NCBI GenBank assembly: GCA_000499405.2
Contig: HG738139.1
Location: forward strand, 6,596,616-6,660,615
Direction: 5' to 3'
Length of the DNA: 64,000 bases
Source of the DNA: Onchocerca volvulus
Lineage: Eukaryota; Nematoda; Chromadorea; Rhabditida; Onchocercidae
Shown: piece by piece, positions 1-12,986 of the stretch
How the letters are laid out: each line of letters begins with the position of its first letter
Numbering within the stretch: position 1 is the stretch's first letter
Made by a program: the position numbers and the translations under genes
The notes under the pieces: generated by a model
Database searches by the model: none
Told to the model about the DNA's origin: nothing
What the model saw: the letters and a program-made list of their open reading frames with translations, nothing else

Positions 1-152
1 CTTAGTCTGATTAAGTGAAAAAAAGATAAAGAGAAAGCACACGTTTCTAATGTTGGGAAAAAAACTGATAGTTTGTAATTTGGTTTGTAGTTTGGTTGGA
101 TTGAAGATTGATTCTTGCTACAGTGATTCGATTAGGTCAGCAAGACATAAAA

Positions 153-212
153 AAGACACGAAAACCTCTCCACATCTTTTTTTTTTAGATGTGGAGAGGT
201 TTTTTGTGTCTT
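153..212. repeat. Long perfect-like hairpin, possible Helitron 3' end
   Basis: Two arms of about 25 bases (153-177 and 187-212) are nearly exact reverse complements around a T-rich loop. The only clear difference is in the short A/T run of the arms. The position, just inside a minus-strand CTAA-T, fits the terminal stem-loop of a Helitron, although the stem is longer than the usual 16-20 bases. It could instead be an independent fold-back element. Confidence 0.7.
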
Positions 213-280
213 GTGTGACAGAGACGAATCCTGTTGAGAAAAGTTTTGTTGATTGACGAAAGAGTAATTCTTCGTAACAA

Positions 281-535
281 ACAGTTATCAGAGAATATCC
301 AAGCAAATTGATAATTAGGTTATTCTTTCCTTTTCGCTGACAGAGATGAATAATATTCGGCTGAATTTCGAATTATTTGCTACTGTTATGTCGTTGTGAA
401 CTGTGGAACTGGAACTTTTGGAGCTTCGAGCAGTTGCTATTGTTGCGTCTATCTTTGTCTTTTATCTGTGAATTGGACGTTTTTGTGGTAAATATGCTTA
501 TCTTTTTGGCATTGAACGTGTTTATCATTCCTTTG
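281..535 (+). repeat. Left copy of a diverged direct repeat flanking the Helitron coding part
   Basis: Several blocks of this stretch recur in the same order at about 3694-4046. Examples are the block around 297-334 against 3710-3747, the TTGCTATTGTTGCGT block near 435-450, and the block at about 460-515 against 3989-4040. By eye the matching blocks are roughly 75-85% identical with indels. This copy lies between the helicase C-terminus and the hairpin end. Confidence 0.55.
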
Positions 536-644
536 AAACCATGTCGCACCACTTGACTTTTATATTCCTTGTTTACAATAATTGTCGTAGCACTATTCGA
601 TATCTTTCAGCTTTCGCTCACATATAATATGTTTAATTTCAAAA

Positions 645-2258
645 TACTTGTGGATATACAATATTTTTTGTTGTTCCATCATCGTTTGCAATCTTAGATA
701 TAGAGATTGTCTGGTTTACCGATTCTAGAACACACAACATATAATTGTCATATGAGCAATCACGTGCCGAGATCTAACACAATTTTAAAAACTGACCCTG
801 AGTTTTGCTGACGGTGATTGCAAATGTCAATCTAATTGGGAATTGCAATCTCTTAAATTGAAATGCCAATCCGCTGGAATCATAGATATGCGAGGACCGT
901 TGGAATCATAGGATGCATGAGGAATGAGGACATCTTCACTTTTGAAAGGTCCTATAAGATTGTTGCTTCTACGACGTTGTTCATAAATTTTTTTACTACA
1001 AGCCGCGTGCCATTGCAAAATTTTGCTGATTGATATTTCGCAACATGATGATTGGCATGCCGATTTTCAATTGCAATACATGCGGTGGCATACCTGCAAA
1101 TTTATCTAATTCAAAAAAAAAAAAAAATTGTGTTGGATAATTGCCCGCTTTATCTGCTACATGACAGTGTCGACAGGCTTGTAATTGACTACATCGCTTT
1201 GAATGTTAGACTGAATAATATTGTTAAATTCGTAGACATTCTTTTTTTGATCGCAAGAATAGCTTGTTCACTAAGCTAATCGTGATTCTTACAATTGGTT
1301 TGAATATTGGGAAACACTTTTTCTATCAATTCTTCTTTTGATGTCACTAAATTGCAGAAGTTATGAGGCAATGAAATTCGTCCTGAAGTCAGGTCAGTCG
1401 ATATCTTTTCGTTTCCAATTTCCAGTAATCGTTGTGGGAATATCTCAGTTAATCAATCGTTTTGCAGCTGGACATGCATATTTGTAGTTAATTTTAACAT
1501 CTTTACGTATCGCCGCAAAGTAGAGTATTTCAAGCAAGCATTTATTTCGTCCGCTAGTAACGATCGAGAAATTACAGATGATGTTTGCCTGAAAAATCTT
1601 CTGCAAACAATACTAATGCGTTCCAAAACGGTCTGATGTTTTAACATAAATCTTGCAATGATCGATCAAGAGCCTCGAGCGATTTTCTGTGCACCATTGT
1701 AAATTCATTCCAAACAATAAGTTTGCAATTCTGCAATACTTTCCCCATACCGGATGCTTTTGTTGCATGTGGGAGTTCCAATAAGAATGCTCAATGGCAA
1801 TTTCAAGGCGGAATGAGCAGATCTTTCACCTGATAGCAATGTTGCAGCTTTTTTGACGATGCAAGAGCTAATGCTTTGTCATTTTGAGATCGAAATACCA
1901 GAATCAATCTAATTAGGAACATTTTTCCAGTTCCTCCTGGCACATCTTCACCTTATTGCTCAAACATTAGCTTAGTAATGTTTGTATATATGACAAAAGA
2001 TCAGTCGTGTTGTAATTTTGTTGGCAACGCAATTCTGCATTGAACGAAGCAGCAGCAGATCGATTCGGTGATGGCATCCCTCAATTGATTGGTAACTTTG
2101 TTCGCGAATTGTGAGTAAAAGTTTCTAATCAACGCTTCGTTGTAAATTTCTGCTATGAAATCCATGTTCATATTTGAATTTTCCTTGCGTATTCGATGGA
2201 GAATATCTTCAGCCATATGCGATTTATATTTCTCCCATAACTCTGTTGGAGATGACAA
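645..2258 (-). pseudogene. Helitron PIF1-type helicase remnant
   Basis: It opens with SPTELWEKYKSHMAEDILHRI and NMDFIAEIYNEALI (2258-2130), a signature just upstream of Helitron helicases. A Walker A motif, DVPGGTGK, lies at about 1924-1947. A block with RRRSNNLIGPFKSEDVLIPHA is at 1018-827. The late helicase motif SKTQGQ is at 792-809. The C-terminal DGTTKNIVYPQV is at about 646-680. The frame is broken many times between these motifs. In living elements this enzyme unwinds DNA during rolling-circle transposition. Confidence 0.8.
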
Positions 2259-2685
2259 GAGTTCAGAATATTATTGCAAACAATGCATCAATTTATTGCA
2301 GACAATGTATGAATTTGATTTGGATTTGACTCTTGCATGCATCATTAATGCATACATCCCGTATGTCGGTCATTCTCCAATAATTTCAAAGCTTGGCATG
2401 CACTGTGAAAAATGGCATGTATAACGCCATTGAGAAGTTTCAATTGCTGGAAGGAAGTTGGACCGGTCACATTTATTAACAACATGCGAAGAAAGAAGCA
2501 TTCATTTTGATTAGGATGCACGGTGTACTATTTTCTTATCAAAGTATCTTGGTCGTTCGTCGATTCGCTTTCCTCGTTTGCGTCGTTCAAATGATTTTCT
2601 ATTTGCATTCCATATGTAATGCGTAGGTACTCCCCGATGAGAAAAAACATCTCCAAATTAGGGAATCTTGATATGTCAATATCGA

Positions 2686-3595
2686 TTATGGTAAGTCGAG
2701 ATTTCGCACATGTTTTCCAACAGGCGTTTTGTCAACATGAATAATAATCTTGTCTGTATCAGATGGCATCATGTCAATTGCTGTTTTGAACAAACGCACT
2801 AAATTGCTTTTTCGTAAAGAAGCTATTGCAGCTGGAAAAATAAACCTTTTTCTGTCGATATAAATTCCACAGCTTGCATTCAGTTCATTATTATTACCGA
2901 TGAAATACATTTGTAGGAATTTATGTTGATTATCTGCCAACGGAAGGAGGGAGCCGGCTTTATAATAAATTTGTCCTTTAACTTTGAAAGCTGGCATGAA
3001 TTGAGTTGTTACGATTTCTGCGCCGAACGACGTCAATTGAAAACACGAATTGTGTTTCCTGATTTTAAACAGGAAACGCTTTGATTCCAGCAAGCAAAGT
3101 TTTTAATGGCTCTGGCGCTTCTTCAAGTTAAAGCAGTTTGATTTTTCCGGCGGCGCAAAACATTGCTTTCGTTTCTCCGTTAAATTTTTGAGCCATGCAA
3201 TAAGGATACACTTTAGTCATAGTGCTGATTATAACATGCCGGCTCGAATTATAATCATCAGCTGGGTTGTACCGAAAAGCGATTGTAATCACATGATTGC
3301 TGAGTACGAAGTCGTGTTTGACACTGATCTCCGTTTCTCGTTGACGTCTTTCAGCCACTCTTAATCTGTCGCGTTCATTCTGTTCAGAACAAAGCAGATC
3401 TGAAGCTACAAAACACAATTAACTTGCTCGTAATCGTGCATTCTCAGCTCTGGCTGCATGTCGCTGTGCTCGCATTTTTTGTCTTTTTTGCTCATTCGCT
3501 GATGTCCGTTCTTTCTCATTTTCATTTCCAATTAATCGTCGCACTCCTTCCGCTTTGCGAGTATAACGACTCATGTCTGATCTTCTGCGAAACAT
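2686..3595 (-). pseudogene. Helitron Rep (helitron-like N-terminal domain) remnant
   Basis: The N-terminal piece (3595 to about 3424) is rich in Arg/Lys/Glu/Ala repeats such as RKAEGVRRLIGNENEKERT, typical of Helitron replication proteins. An in-frame TAA separates it from the next piece (3418-3128; RLRVAERRQRETE, then HVITIAFRYNPADDYNSS). Another stop and frame change come before the helitron-like core at 3093-2686. The core is well conserved: NSCFQLTSFGAE, YYKAGSLLPLADNQHKFLQMYF and MMPSDTDKIIIHVDKTPVGKHV in order. In intact elements this domain precedes the HUH nuclease that nicks the DNA ends. The HUH motif itself was not seen between 2686 and 2258. Confidence 0.8.
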
Positions 3596-3693
3596 TATTT
3601 GACGAACTAAAGCAGATCAATTGCACCTGAACTGTCCTCAAAAAAAAAACAAAGTGAACTGTCTTCGAAATTGAAAGCGAGTCGATTGACTCG

Positions 3694-4046
3694 AAGTGTC
3701 CTCGAAATTTATTCAAGCAATTTGATAACTGGACCATTCTTTTCTTTATTACTTGCTATAGAAGAATAGTATTCCTTGACTGTCGATTTGCTGCTATTGT
3801 TGCGTTGATGTATGTAATTGTAATACTGTCGCTGTGTCGGTGTAAAACCTTGAATTGAGCTTAAATTTCTGTTGCCATCGAACTGTGTGACTAAAACTGA
3901 GTTAAATCTCCGAAATTCTGACCTTTTTAATCCTTCGGAACTTCTCCTCCTCCAATATGTCGCCTTATGATCGGTTAACCTTACTTTGTTTATCCATGAA
4001 TCGGAGCGTTTTGGCGGTGAATATGTTTATCCTTATGGACAGGAAA
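3694..4046 (+). repeat. Right copy of the diverged direct repeat
   Basis: Partner of the repeat at 281-535, in the same orientation, lying 5' of the Helitron Rep region. It may be a duplicated element end, part of a tandem Helitron, or host sequence duplicated before insertion. A 92-codon open frame across 3986-4264 overlaps it and has no recognisable protein features. Confidence 0.5.
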
Positions 4047-4358
4047 AAAAAATTAGGAACATCCGTATAGAAAATATGCGCCTATTCGAATGCTGTGTTA
4101 TAAATAAAAATGTAAATGTTCGTTTGTTCAAAATTTTAAAATTTCGAAATTTCTTAAACATGTGCTTTATCCGTGTAAAAACACACCGCTATTCGAATGC
4201 AAACTTGTATCAAAATTTCATAACAATCGGTGAAAAACTTGCAATGTTATGTGAAGAGCTATAAGGTGCATTTACATTTTTATTCATATGGATTATCGAA
4301 TGAGTACAAAGCAAAGGATCATCAAAAATTAAGCTGGGTGTTTTTATCAGAATTTTAG

Positions 4359-7300
4359 TGCTGGGTGATCCTCGTGTCAACGAAAATCCTGGTTTGTTAA
4401 GTCTTGGTTTGATATTATATCGATGGCATAATATACAAGCAAAGCGAATTCAAGCAGAAAATCCAGAATGGACCGATGAAGAAGTATTTCAGGTTAGATT
4501 TTTTTTTCTTTTTTAATTTTCAATATATTGTATGCTTAATGAGAAAAATTATAGGGTGCCCGTCGATGGGTCATCGCAACGCTGCAAAAAATAACTTTAT
4601 ATGACTTTCTACCGGTCATGTTAGCAGACGAAAAGGCAGTTCCACCTTACGAGAAATACCAGCCTCACGTACCACCTGGTATCTCGCATGCCTTTGCTAC
4701 CGCTGCTTTTCGATTTCCTCATACAATTGTAAGTAAATGAGATACTTTTGCAGAAATTTTAGAAAAATCTCTATATTTCCATCTCATATGAACCATATGA
4801 TTGATCTTTTGATGAATACAGATACCACCCGCTTTGTTGTTTCGAAAACGAGCAAATGGGAAATGTGAATTTCGAGATGAAATAGGTGGTTATCCAGCCC
4901 TGAGACTATGTCAGAATTGGTGGAATGCTCAGGATATCGTGCAGGAATATTCGGTGGATGAGATTGTCCTTGGAATGGCATCGCAAATCGCCGAAAACGA
5001 AGATGTCATTATTGTTGAAGATTTGAGAGGTATGTGATTGCTAAAATAAGTTGTTTATTTCTTAAAAAATACGCCATAAACGAATTTCATGCAGCGTTCA
5101 TGGACTGTTCATCTGTAAAGATCTTTGAACCATATGAAACTTATTTTGAGATATTATTTGCATCGATGGTTTTAAAGAAGTTTTGAAAACGAGCGTAGGA
5201 TTCTGAATTCAGTTGAATTGTTCTGGTTTAATTGTTTTAAACAACTGTAGATTTTGTCTTCGGTCCAATGCATTTTACCCGTCTGGATGTCGTTTCGAGT
5301 TCTATTATGCGTGGCCGTGATAATGGTCTGCCACCATATAATGAACTGCGGCAAAGTTATAATCTTCCCGTTAGAAATTGGACAACAATTAATCCTGTGA
5401 TGTACAAGGAAAGACCAGAGGTATAAGCCTTCCCAATTTCTTTGATGAGGAAAGCAGAAGAAAGCAGGCAGATGCAAAGATTCCTGCCAAAAGTATTCTT
5501 CAGCTAAGTTTCAGGCAATATTCTTCTCTGAAAAAGTTTCAGAGTTTAAGAAATGTATAAATATCTAAAAGACTGTGATAGGAGTGCTGTTTTTAATCTT
5601 TTTTATCTTATAGGTATATTATGAATCTTTAATGTTTGGTTTTGAAAATTTAATTTTTCTTCTCAGATGTTTGATGAACTGGAAAAATTATATGATAATG
5701 ACATTTCGAAGCTTGATGCTTATGTTGGTGGAATGTTAGAAACAAATACTGAAGGACCAGGCGAACTTTTTAAAACAATCATTCTTGATCAGTTTTTAAG
5801 ACTGCGTGACGGTGATCGATTTTGGTTCGAAAACATTTGGAACGGGTCCGCTATTCATTTCGACTATTTTTCACTTACGGTTACATTATATAAATTGAAT
5901 AACTAACACTTTGACTTTTTGTTTTTTAAATTCACTCTAAAAAGCAGAAAAAATGCTAAGGAATCAATAAGATTTAGAATTGAAGAGTGCTGACTTCAAA
6001 AATTTCAAAACTCAATTCAAAAATTAAAGAAACAAGAAATTGAATGATGCTAGAATTGCTCTTGTTTCTTATATTAGATTATTAGTTATTAAAAAAAGAA
6101 AGAAACAGAAATTTCATTTTAAAAAGTAGCTGAAATGGAGAAATTCCGTGACTGGAACTTCTCTCACAAGTTCAATAGAGGTAATAGCAGTAGCACTGAA
6201 TATCTCAGGATGTTCACTAAAGAGGAAATTGAGAAAATACATTCGATAACGCTACGAGATATTATCCGACAAACAACGTTTATCGATGAGCACGAATTGC
6301 AGGAGAATGTTAGTATTCGGTTTATCTTAGCATTTTTGTTCGATTCTTCTGGTTTGTAATGCTCGTAGCATCATCGTTTAAAAAGATATCCGGAAATGTT
6401 GGTTTGATTAAAGTATTATTCAAATTGGGTGTATTGTATAAGAAATCAGAAATTGTTCACATATTACTTTTTATTTTTCAAAATTTCAATATTTTAATGA
6501 TAAAGGTATTTGTTTGGCACGCCGATGATCCATGCGGTCAGCCGTTTCAAGTAAACAGTAGTGGCTTGGAGTCATGCATACCTTTCATGCGTTTCGATCA
6601 TTTCACCGGCAATGAAGTAACATTTATTTTTTCATGTATTGCGCTTGGCATCATTCCACTCAGTACGTTTACAATTTGCAATTGTTAATTGTGAAATTTA
6701 AATGAAATACAGAAATTTTAAAACTAAATGCGAAATCGGATCTTTTGATTCATTTAAAAATTGCAGTGGTTGCTTGATACAATATTTAAGATAATATTTT
6801 ACGAATATATAAATAAATGAACGGAATAGTAATAGGAAATTTCCATAACTTCTTACAGGATAAGTGAAAATAAGCCTTTATATTGAATATCCTCATGAAT
6901 ATTCTTTCACTAATGTAATAAGAATAAATTTCCATCTTCATACACTTGGAAACTGCTGAAATTTCTTCGAAACTTTTTGATTAATGGCAAATGTGGAATT
7001 TAGTTTGCATTGGGATTGGATATATGTTGGTACAGAAAAGAAAAAAAATGGGAGGTGATATGGAGCTATGCTTTAAAAAAGTTTTTCTGGAAAGTACCGA
7101 TTTGGGCCATGCCAGAACTGAAATTGCCAAAAAGAATAATGAAAAGGAAAAATTGCATTTGTCTGGTTTGTTCTTTTCATATGATTATTCACAAAGCTGT
7201 ATTAAATTTTTAGAATTTTGGATGTATGCATTCAGAATGCATGCTTATCTTGATAATTAATTGTGAATTGTGTCTTTCATTTAACTAATTAAATTGCAGT

Positions 7301-10300
7301 ACTTCATAGAACCTTCATATAGTCAACTTTTATTAGATAACTAAAAAAATTGCAGCCATCGAATGGATCAATAAAAATTACTGTCGATCTGTAATCTTAA
7401 TTGTTGACGTTACGCCACTGATTCGATTGGAAAAACCAAGCGGTGATTTGCTACGATGTCTCGATCTTAGCGATGTTAATTTCATAAATGTCGCCGTTTC
7501 TTATCCAAATAGTTGCACCAGTCCATTCGTTATGATATCTCTTCCAAAACACTATGATTTGGTTTGTTCCCTTTTATGTCTTTATGTGATATTGCTGTAA
7601 AATATTACATAGAAATTATTGCAAAAACTTTTTTTAAATTTTATTCACAATATTTAGAAACGAGTTGTTTATCGCTATGAGGTCTCGTAATATAGTTACG
7701 CGATCAAAGAAATGGGAGCAACAGCTGCATAAAATTTGGAATCGGTTCAAAGAATTTTCTAATGTTTCGAAAATTAACTAAGTATTTCAGGTTATTCGTT
7801 TGAACAGCGAATACCAATGTGCACAATTCCTCCATGTTTTGAGCAATATTTTGAATCAGACTGGCAAACAGTTAATTATTCGTCGTTGTCCGAATAACTA
7901 CATTGTCGAAACGGCCGAAACAAGTGAAAGACGACAGGAAAAGCTGGATCATTTCTTCCGGGAAGCATATGCGAAAGTAAGACCTATCATTTGTGTAAAT
8001 GACATCACTTCTGGTCACATATGATGAACACGTGATGCGTAACAAAATTTTTTATCAGCCGTCCGATCGAATAAAATCTTTTCTGGACCTTTCCTCCATC
8101 GATTAGAAAATGAAGTCAGAGAATTTAAAATGAGGGAGAAATTACACTAAAAGAAAGGGAAAAAAAGTAGGTAAAGAAAAAATTAGTTAGAACAAAAATT
8201 AGGCGAATTTTGTCTACGTATTTATTGGCATTTGAATCAACAGTCTTTTTCTATGAAGCTTTCGGCATCTGTTCATATTTTCAGTCATTCAACATACCTC
8301 AACTATCAGGAGACAGTAGCGTAGTAACATACGGATCAGTCTCAGAAGAAGTCCTTGGCATGACAGTTACCAAAGCTGAGATGGCTGAAGCCTTAGGAAT
8401 GCGTGAAAATGATTTATTCGTTGAACGGATGTTTGCTTGTATGGCAAAGCAAGATCCAAATCACGTTACATTTCTCAAATTTTTGGATGTTGTTGTTCGA
8501 TTTGTTAAAGGTAGCAAAAATTGTACTTTTTTAAGGTCTTGTAAAGAAAATCATCACATGAATTTTTAACCGACTATCTAGAAAAATAAGGTTGCTTCAT
8601 GCAGCATGGATTTCTTTTTCCGAGACAGTATTTTTATTCAATCTTGAAAGTAATGTTTAGCCGATAACTTTAGAAAAAGATTACATTTCTTATTTTTAAA
8701 AAGTTCCAGAGAGGCAATTTTAGGATCTCTGCGTGATAAGCTTGGATTACTGTTTGACATGTGTGATCGAGAAGGACAAGGAAAAGTGCATAAGAAAGAA
8801 TTCTGTGATTTTGTTAAATCATTAAATGTAACAGCTGGAGTGAAAATTGAAGAAGCTGTGCAGGATGGAATAATTAATAGAGTACTACAGCGATCTGGAA
8901 TCAGTGTGGATTCCGAATTTTTGTCTTACAAAGATTTCGAAGCCATTTTTAGTAATGTGGACGACGTACGACATCCACTCGGAGTGCACATGCGTGGTGC
9001 CAAGTTAAAAATCAACCTGGATGAGTTCGTGTTATTACATTCATGTAGAATGAAAGAAAAAGATGAAAAAGAGATTTCAAGAAAAAGAATTTGAGGAAGT
9101 GAATAGAAATAATTTCTTCTTCAGGTGAAATTTTATACTTTGATTTAATTGAATACATTTTTTTTAAAGGACAGAAAGTATGAATAGTTTTGCAATACGA
9201 AATGAAGAGATTGAATGTACTCATATCAACTGGTATCTTTGGATCATATCATATTTGGAAACTTATCGCCAGCATATAGTTATCATCTTCTTATTCACTG
9301 CCATCAATCTTTTACTGTTTTTCGAACGATTTTGGCGTAAGTTTATTCGTTATTTAATTGATAAATTATCATTTTGCTTCTTTCAATTTTGCAGAAAGCG
9401 CTAATGAATATGCATAATTGCAGACTATCGATATGAAACGGAACACCGTGACCTGCGACGTGTTATGGGTGTGGGGATAGCAATCACACGTGGTGCCGCC
9501 GCTTCTTTATCCTTTTGTTTGGGACTAGTTTTGCCTACAGTTTGCCAGAATATTATTACATTATTACGTGAAACGCCACTCCGTGAATACCTCCCATTCG
9601 ATTCAGCGATAACATTTCACAAAATTGTGGGAATAGTTGCTGGTTTTTGGGCTGCGATACATACCGTTGGACATTGTGTCAATTTCTATCATGTGGCAAC
9701 ACAAAGTCAGGATGGCTTGCAATGTCTCTTCCAGGAAGCTGTTTTTGGGTAAACTCTTTAGTTTCTTTATAGTTATGGGATATGAAAGATGCAGGTAGTT
9801 CTCCTTCTCCAAGTTGTAACTTCAAAGAATTTGCTCAGTTTTAGAACTACTTCGAAAGTTTTCTGGCACATGGTTCTACTGAAATGAAAAATTTTTGAAA
9901 TAATGGAAAATTCGGCAGGTTCTGCTTTAATTTCAGCTCAAATTTCTTGCCTTCAATTAGTTATTGGCTATACGGTACTATAACTGGAATAACAGGAATT
10001 CTATTGGTAGCTATTATGAGCATCATCTATGTATTTTCGACACCAGCTGTTATGAAGGAAGCATATCATGCTTTTAAAATCACTCATCTTCTGGCTGTCT
10101 TACTTTATGCCTTAACTGTGCTTCATGGGCTTCCAAAACTTTTGGATGTCAGTTTGCTTCCCGGAATTTATATATTTTTCGAGTGTAAAATTTTTGAATT
10201 TTGCAGATCTTCAGGAAAACTGTTCTTTCATACTGTAAAGAAGTTACTCATTTCTCTTAAATTATCTGTACTTAAGGATGAATTTATTCAATAAGTGACT

Positions 10301-12986
10301 GAATTGAGAGTTAAATGGTTGATATCGTAACTGTTCAATTATCGATTAAATGCTTATGTTATTTTCCACAAATCGTTATTTCATTACTTACAAATGTTGG
10401 AAGTACTTCACATTAAATCCTTCGATTTATCTATAAAAAATTTCTGAATGTCTGAAGAATTTTGATTTCAGAGCCCCAAATTTCTGTATTATGTAACCGG
10501 TCCAATTGCTCTCTTTGTAATTGACCGTATTATCGGTATGCGACAACAATACAAAAGATTACAAATTCTGAGCGGTACAATACTGCCTTCAGGTACATTA
10601 TTCAGAAAGTTTGCAGATTTAACTGGCATTATACGCATAAGGAGAGTGAATTAGGAGTGGTGAACAAGTATTCCTTATGCCGATGTAATTTCCGGAAAGT
10701 AATGCTAGCAAGACGATCGTATGAATAATTGAATTTAAACTAATGCATCGTTTAAATTTAAATTACAAAACTTTCAAATCAATAAGTTTCAACGGACTGA
10801 AATTAATAGTACTCGGTAAAATGATTTGCAAGACAAAGTTGATCCTTATTCTATTATGTATAAGCAGATAAGAAATAACATAGTATTAAGAACTATTAAA
10901 AATTAATGCATGCAAAGTTTTCATAGTCTAAGAAAATATGTGTTAATAACAAGGGTAAGATTGGAAGAGATTGCTTAAATGATAAAAGTTGAAGAAACAG
11001 ATGTAAACAAAAGAATACTGAAATGAACATCAATAATAATCATAGTACTTATTGCAATCAGTAAATTTTAAAACAAAATAAGGAGTGATTCCGCTTTCAG
11101 CAAAATTTTGAGTGTTGAAGTGAAGTTTCAAAATTCGAATTAAAGTTTCAAAATTTTAGTAAGTTCTATTAGGAATAAACATATGATTCTGGGGTAAGGG
11201 AAAAAGTTGACTGTGACAAGAGGAAATTTGGAAATTCGAAATTGAGGTGAAGCGTTCGAAAATTGATCAAATCTCATTTGCGATAGGTTGTCTAACTCAT
11301 GTATCGGATATTATTTTTTATATAACTCTATAATCATGAAGTTTTGAATTCTCTCAAGAAGTAGGTTTATTTTACAGATATTATCTACATTCAGTTCAAA
11401 AGACCAAATTCATTCCACTTTCGCTCTGGCCAATGGGTACGAATCTCATGTCCAGCATTTTCATGTACATTTAATGAGCTTCATGCATTCTCCTTGGCCT
11501 CTGCACCGCAAGCATCAACGCTCGAATTGTACATCAAAGCGGTCGGTCCGTGGACGTGGAATCTGCGGAATCAGATTGCTTGCGCACATTCCAACAGGAC
11601 ACCGTACCCAGTGCTTCATTTACATGGACCATACGGCGACGGAAACCAGGTATGTATTATGCATGCATAACGTTTATCAGATGGTAATTTTGGGTTTGTT
11701 TTGAAATAAGATGGATTACGTCATTCAAGCACGTGTAAACGCTGCATTTAATAAAGTAACGTGAAGCAGTATATTGCATTTTCAAGTAAAGCAATAAATG
11801 CCATGGCACTGTCTTATTTTAGGATTGGCGTAATTTCGAAGTTGCCGTGTTAATAGGTGGAGGTATTGGTGTAACTCCATATGCCTCTATACTGACTGAT
11901 CTCGTAATCGAAAAAACATCTGGTCGACATACAAATATTAAATGTGAAAAAGTTCGTTTCTCCTTGAATCTTATATATGTATATTCCGCAAATTCTTTGA
12001 GTGCAAAAGAGCTATTGAAATGGACATAAAATATCTTTTGTAAAACGTAACAAAACTTATATAATTCTAAATCTCTCAGGTTTTTAAAGAAAATTTATTC
12101 ATAATAAAAATTAGAAAGCAGAATGATCGTTGTTATGCCATAAAATCCATTTCTTCATTTATTCCAAGTTAATGTAGTAATTAAAGCTTTGGTTATTTTT
12201 TTTTTTTACCATAGTACATTTATGACTTATTACAGATAAAGATAACTTGCTGGCAGTTCAGAGGCGTAATATTTCAGGTTTATTTCATTTGGGTATGCTC
12301 AACACATAAGAATTACGAATGGTTCATCGAAGTTTTACAAAATGTCGAAGCATTGGACAAGGAAGATTTGCTGGAGATGCATATTTTTGTTACACAGTTC
12401 TTTCATAAATTTGATCTTCGAACCACCATGCTTGTACGCCAATCTGATCTTAGTTGATATTCAGTTCAGCTTCGTGAATTTTCTAAATTTAAAGTGTTTC
12501 TTCGCATTGCTACTCCTACACTAGTGATGAATAACACAATGTCACAGATGTTCAATTTCAGTACATTTGTGAGAAACATTTCCAAAGTGACAGCAATGGT
12601 CGAAGTATGTTTACGGGACTTCATGCTGTAAATCATTTCGGTCGTCCAAATTTCGAGGCACTTTTCAAATTCATACAAAACAAGCACAGAAACGTAAGCT
12701 CCCATGTTGTAATATGTGTTCCATTGAAATTGAACTGTCATAATAATGCAGCAAGTTAGATAGGATTGATGGAATAATTAATAATTTTTGACTTTTTTGA
12801 ATCATTTATTTTTAATTTACACTTTTCAAGATTAAACTCTAACTATATAATTTTCTTTAGATTCGAGAAATTGGAATATTTAGCTGTGGTCCGAATTCAA
12901 TCAATAAAGAAATTGGAAGGGCATGTAGAGAAGCAAATAAAATTCGAAGTGCAGCATCATTTTGTCATCGATTTGAGACATTCTGA
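4359..12986 (+). CDS. bli-3: Dual oxidase (Duox/BLI-3 type), 5' exons not in window
   Basis: A membrane NADPH oxidase with an extracellular peroxidase domain. In nematodes it makes peroxide that cross-links cuticle tyrosines. Exons: 4359-4492, 4555-4728, 4822-5029, 5251-5420, 5667-5845, 6209-6308, 6506-6662, 7004-7165, 7356-7561, 7791-7976, 8285-8510, 8724-9024, 9170-9336, 9424-9748, 9937-10147, 10472-10592, 11378-11649, 11823-11951, 12278-12433, 12562-12693, 12861-12986, about 1279 residues. The order is: peroxidase core from GDPRVNENPGLL with the WHN histidine; a membrane segment (CIALGIIPLCIGIGYML); an EF-hand (DREGQGKVHKKEF); ferric-reductase helices with paired His (HKIVG..HTVGH, THLLA..LHG); FAD-binding HAFSLASAP; NADPH-binding HGPYGDG and GGGIGVTPYASIL; C-terminal FETF. 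Roughly the first 200 residues are missing and no exon for them is seen at 3740-4358. The donor at 9024 could instead be 9030 (same phase). Confidence 0.93.

Larger units (their letters stand above)
132..3740 (-). mobile_element. Decayed Helitron transposon
   Basis: A rolling-circle (Helitron) element read on the minus strand. The order is as expected for an autonomous Helitron: a basic N-terminal Rep region (about 3595-3424), Rep/helitron-like domain pieces (3418-2686), then a PIF1-type helicase (2258 down to about 645). Stops and frameshifts break it throughout, so it is not autonomous. At the left end, minus-strand CTAA (132-135) followed by T lies 17 bases outside a long hairpin (153-212). 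This resembles the hairpin plus CTRR 3' terminus of Helitrons, with the host T next to it. The 5' TC end was not located; the right limit is a guess. The family call is firm, the ends are not. Confidence 0.75.

Noticed and set aside
7010..7213. 67-codon plus frame overlapping the oxidase
   Set aside because: It is out of phase with the exon 7004-7165, whose frame joins both neighbours correctly.
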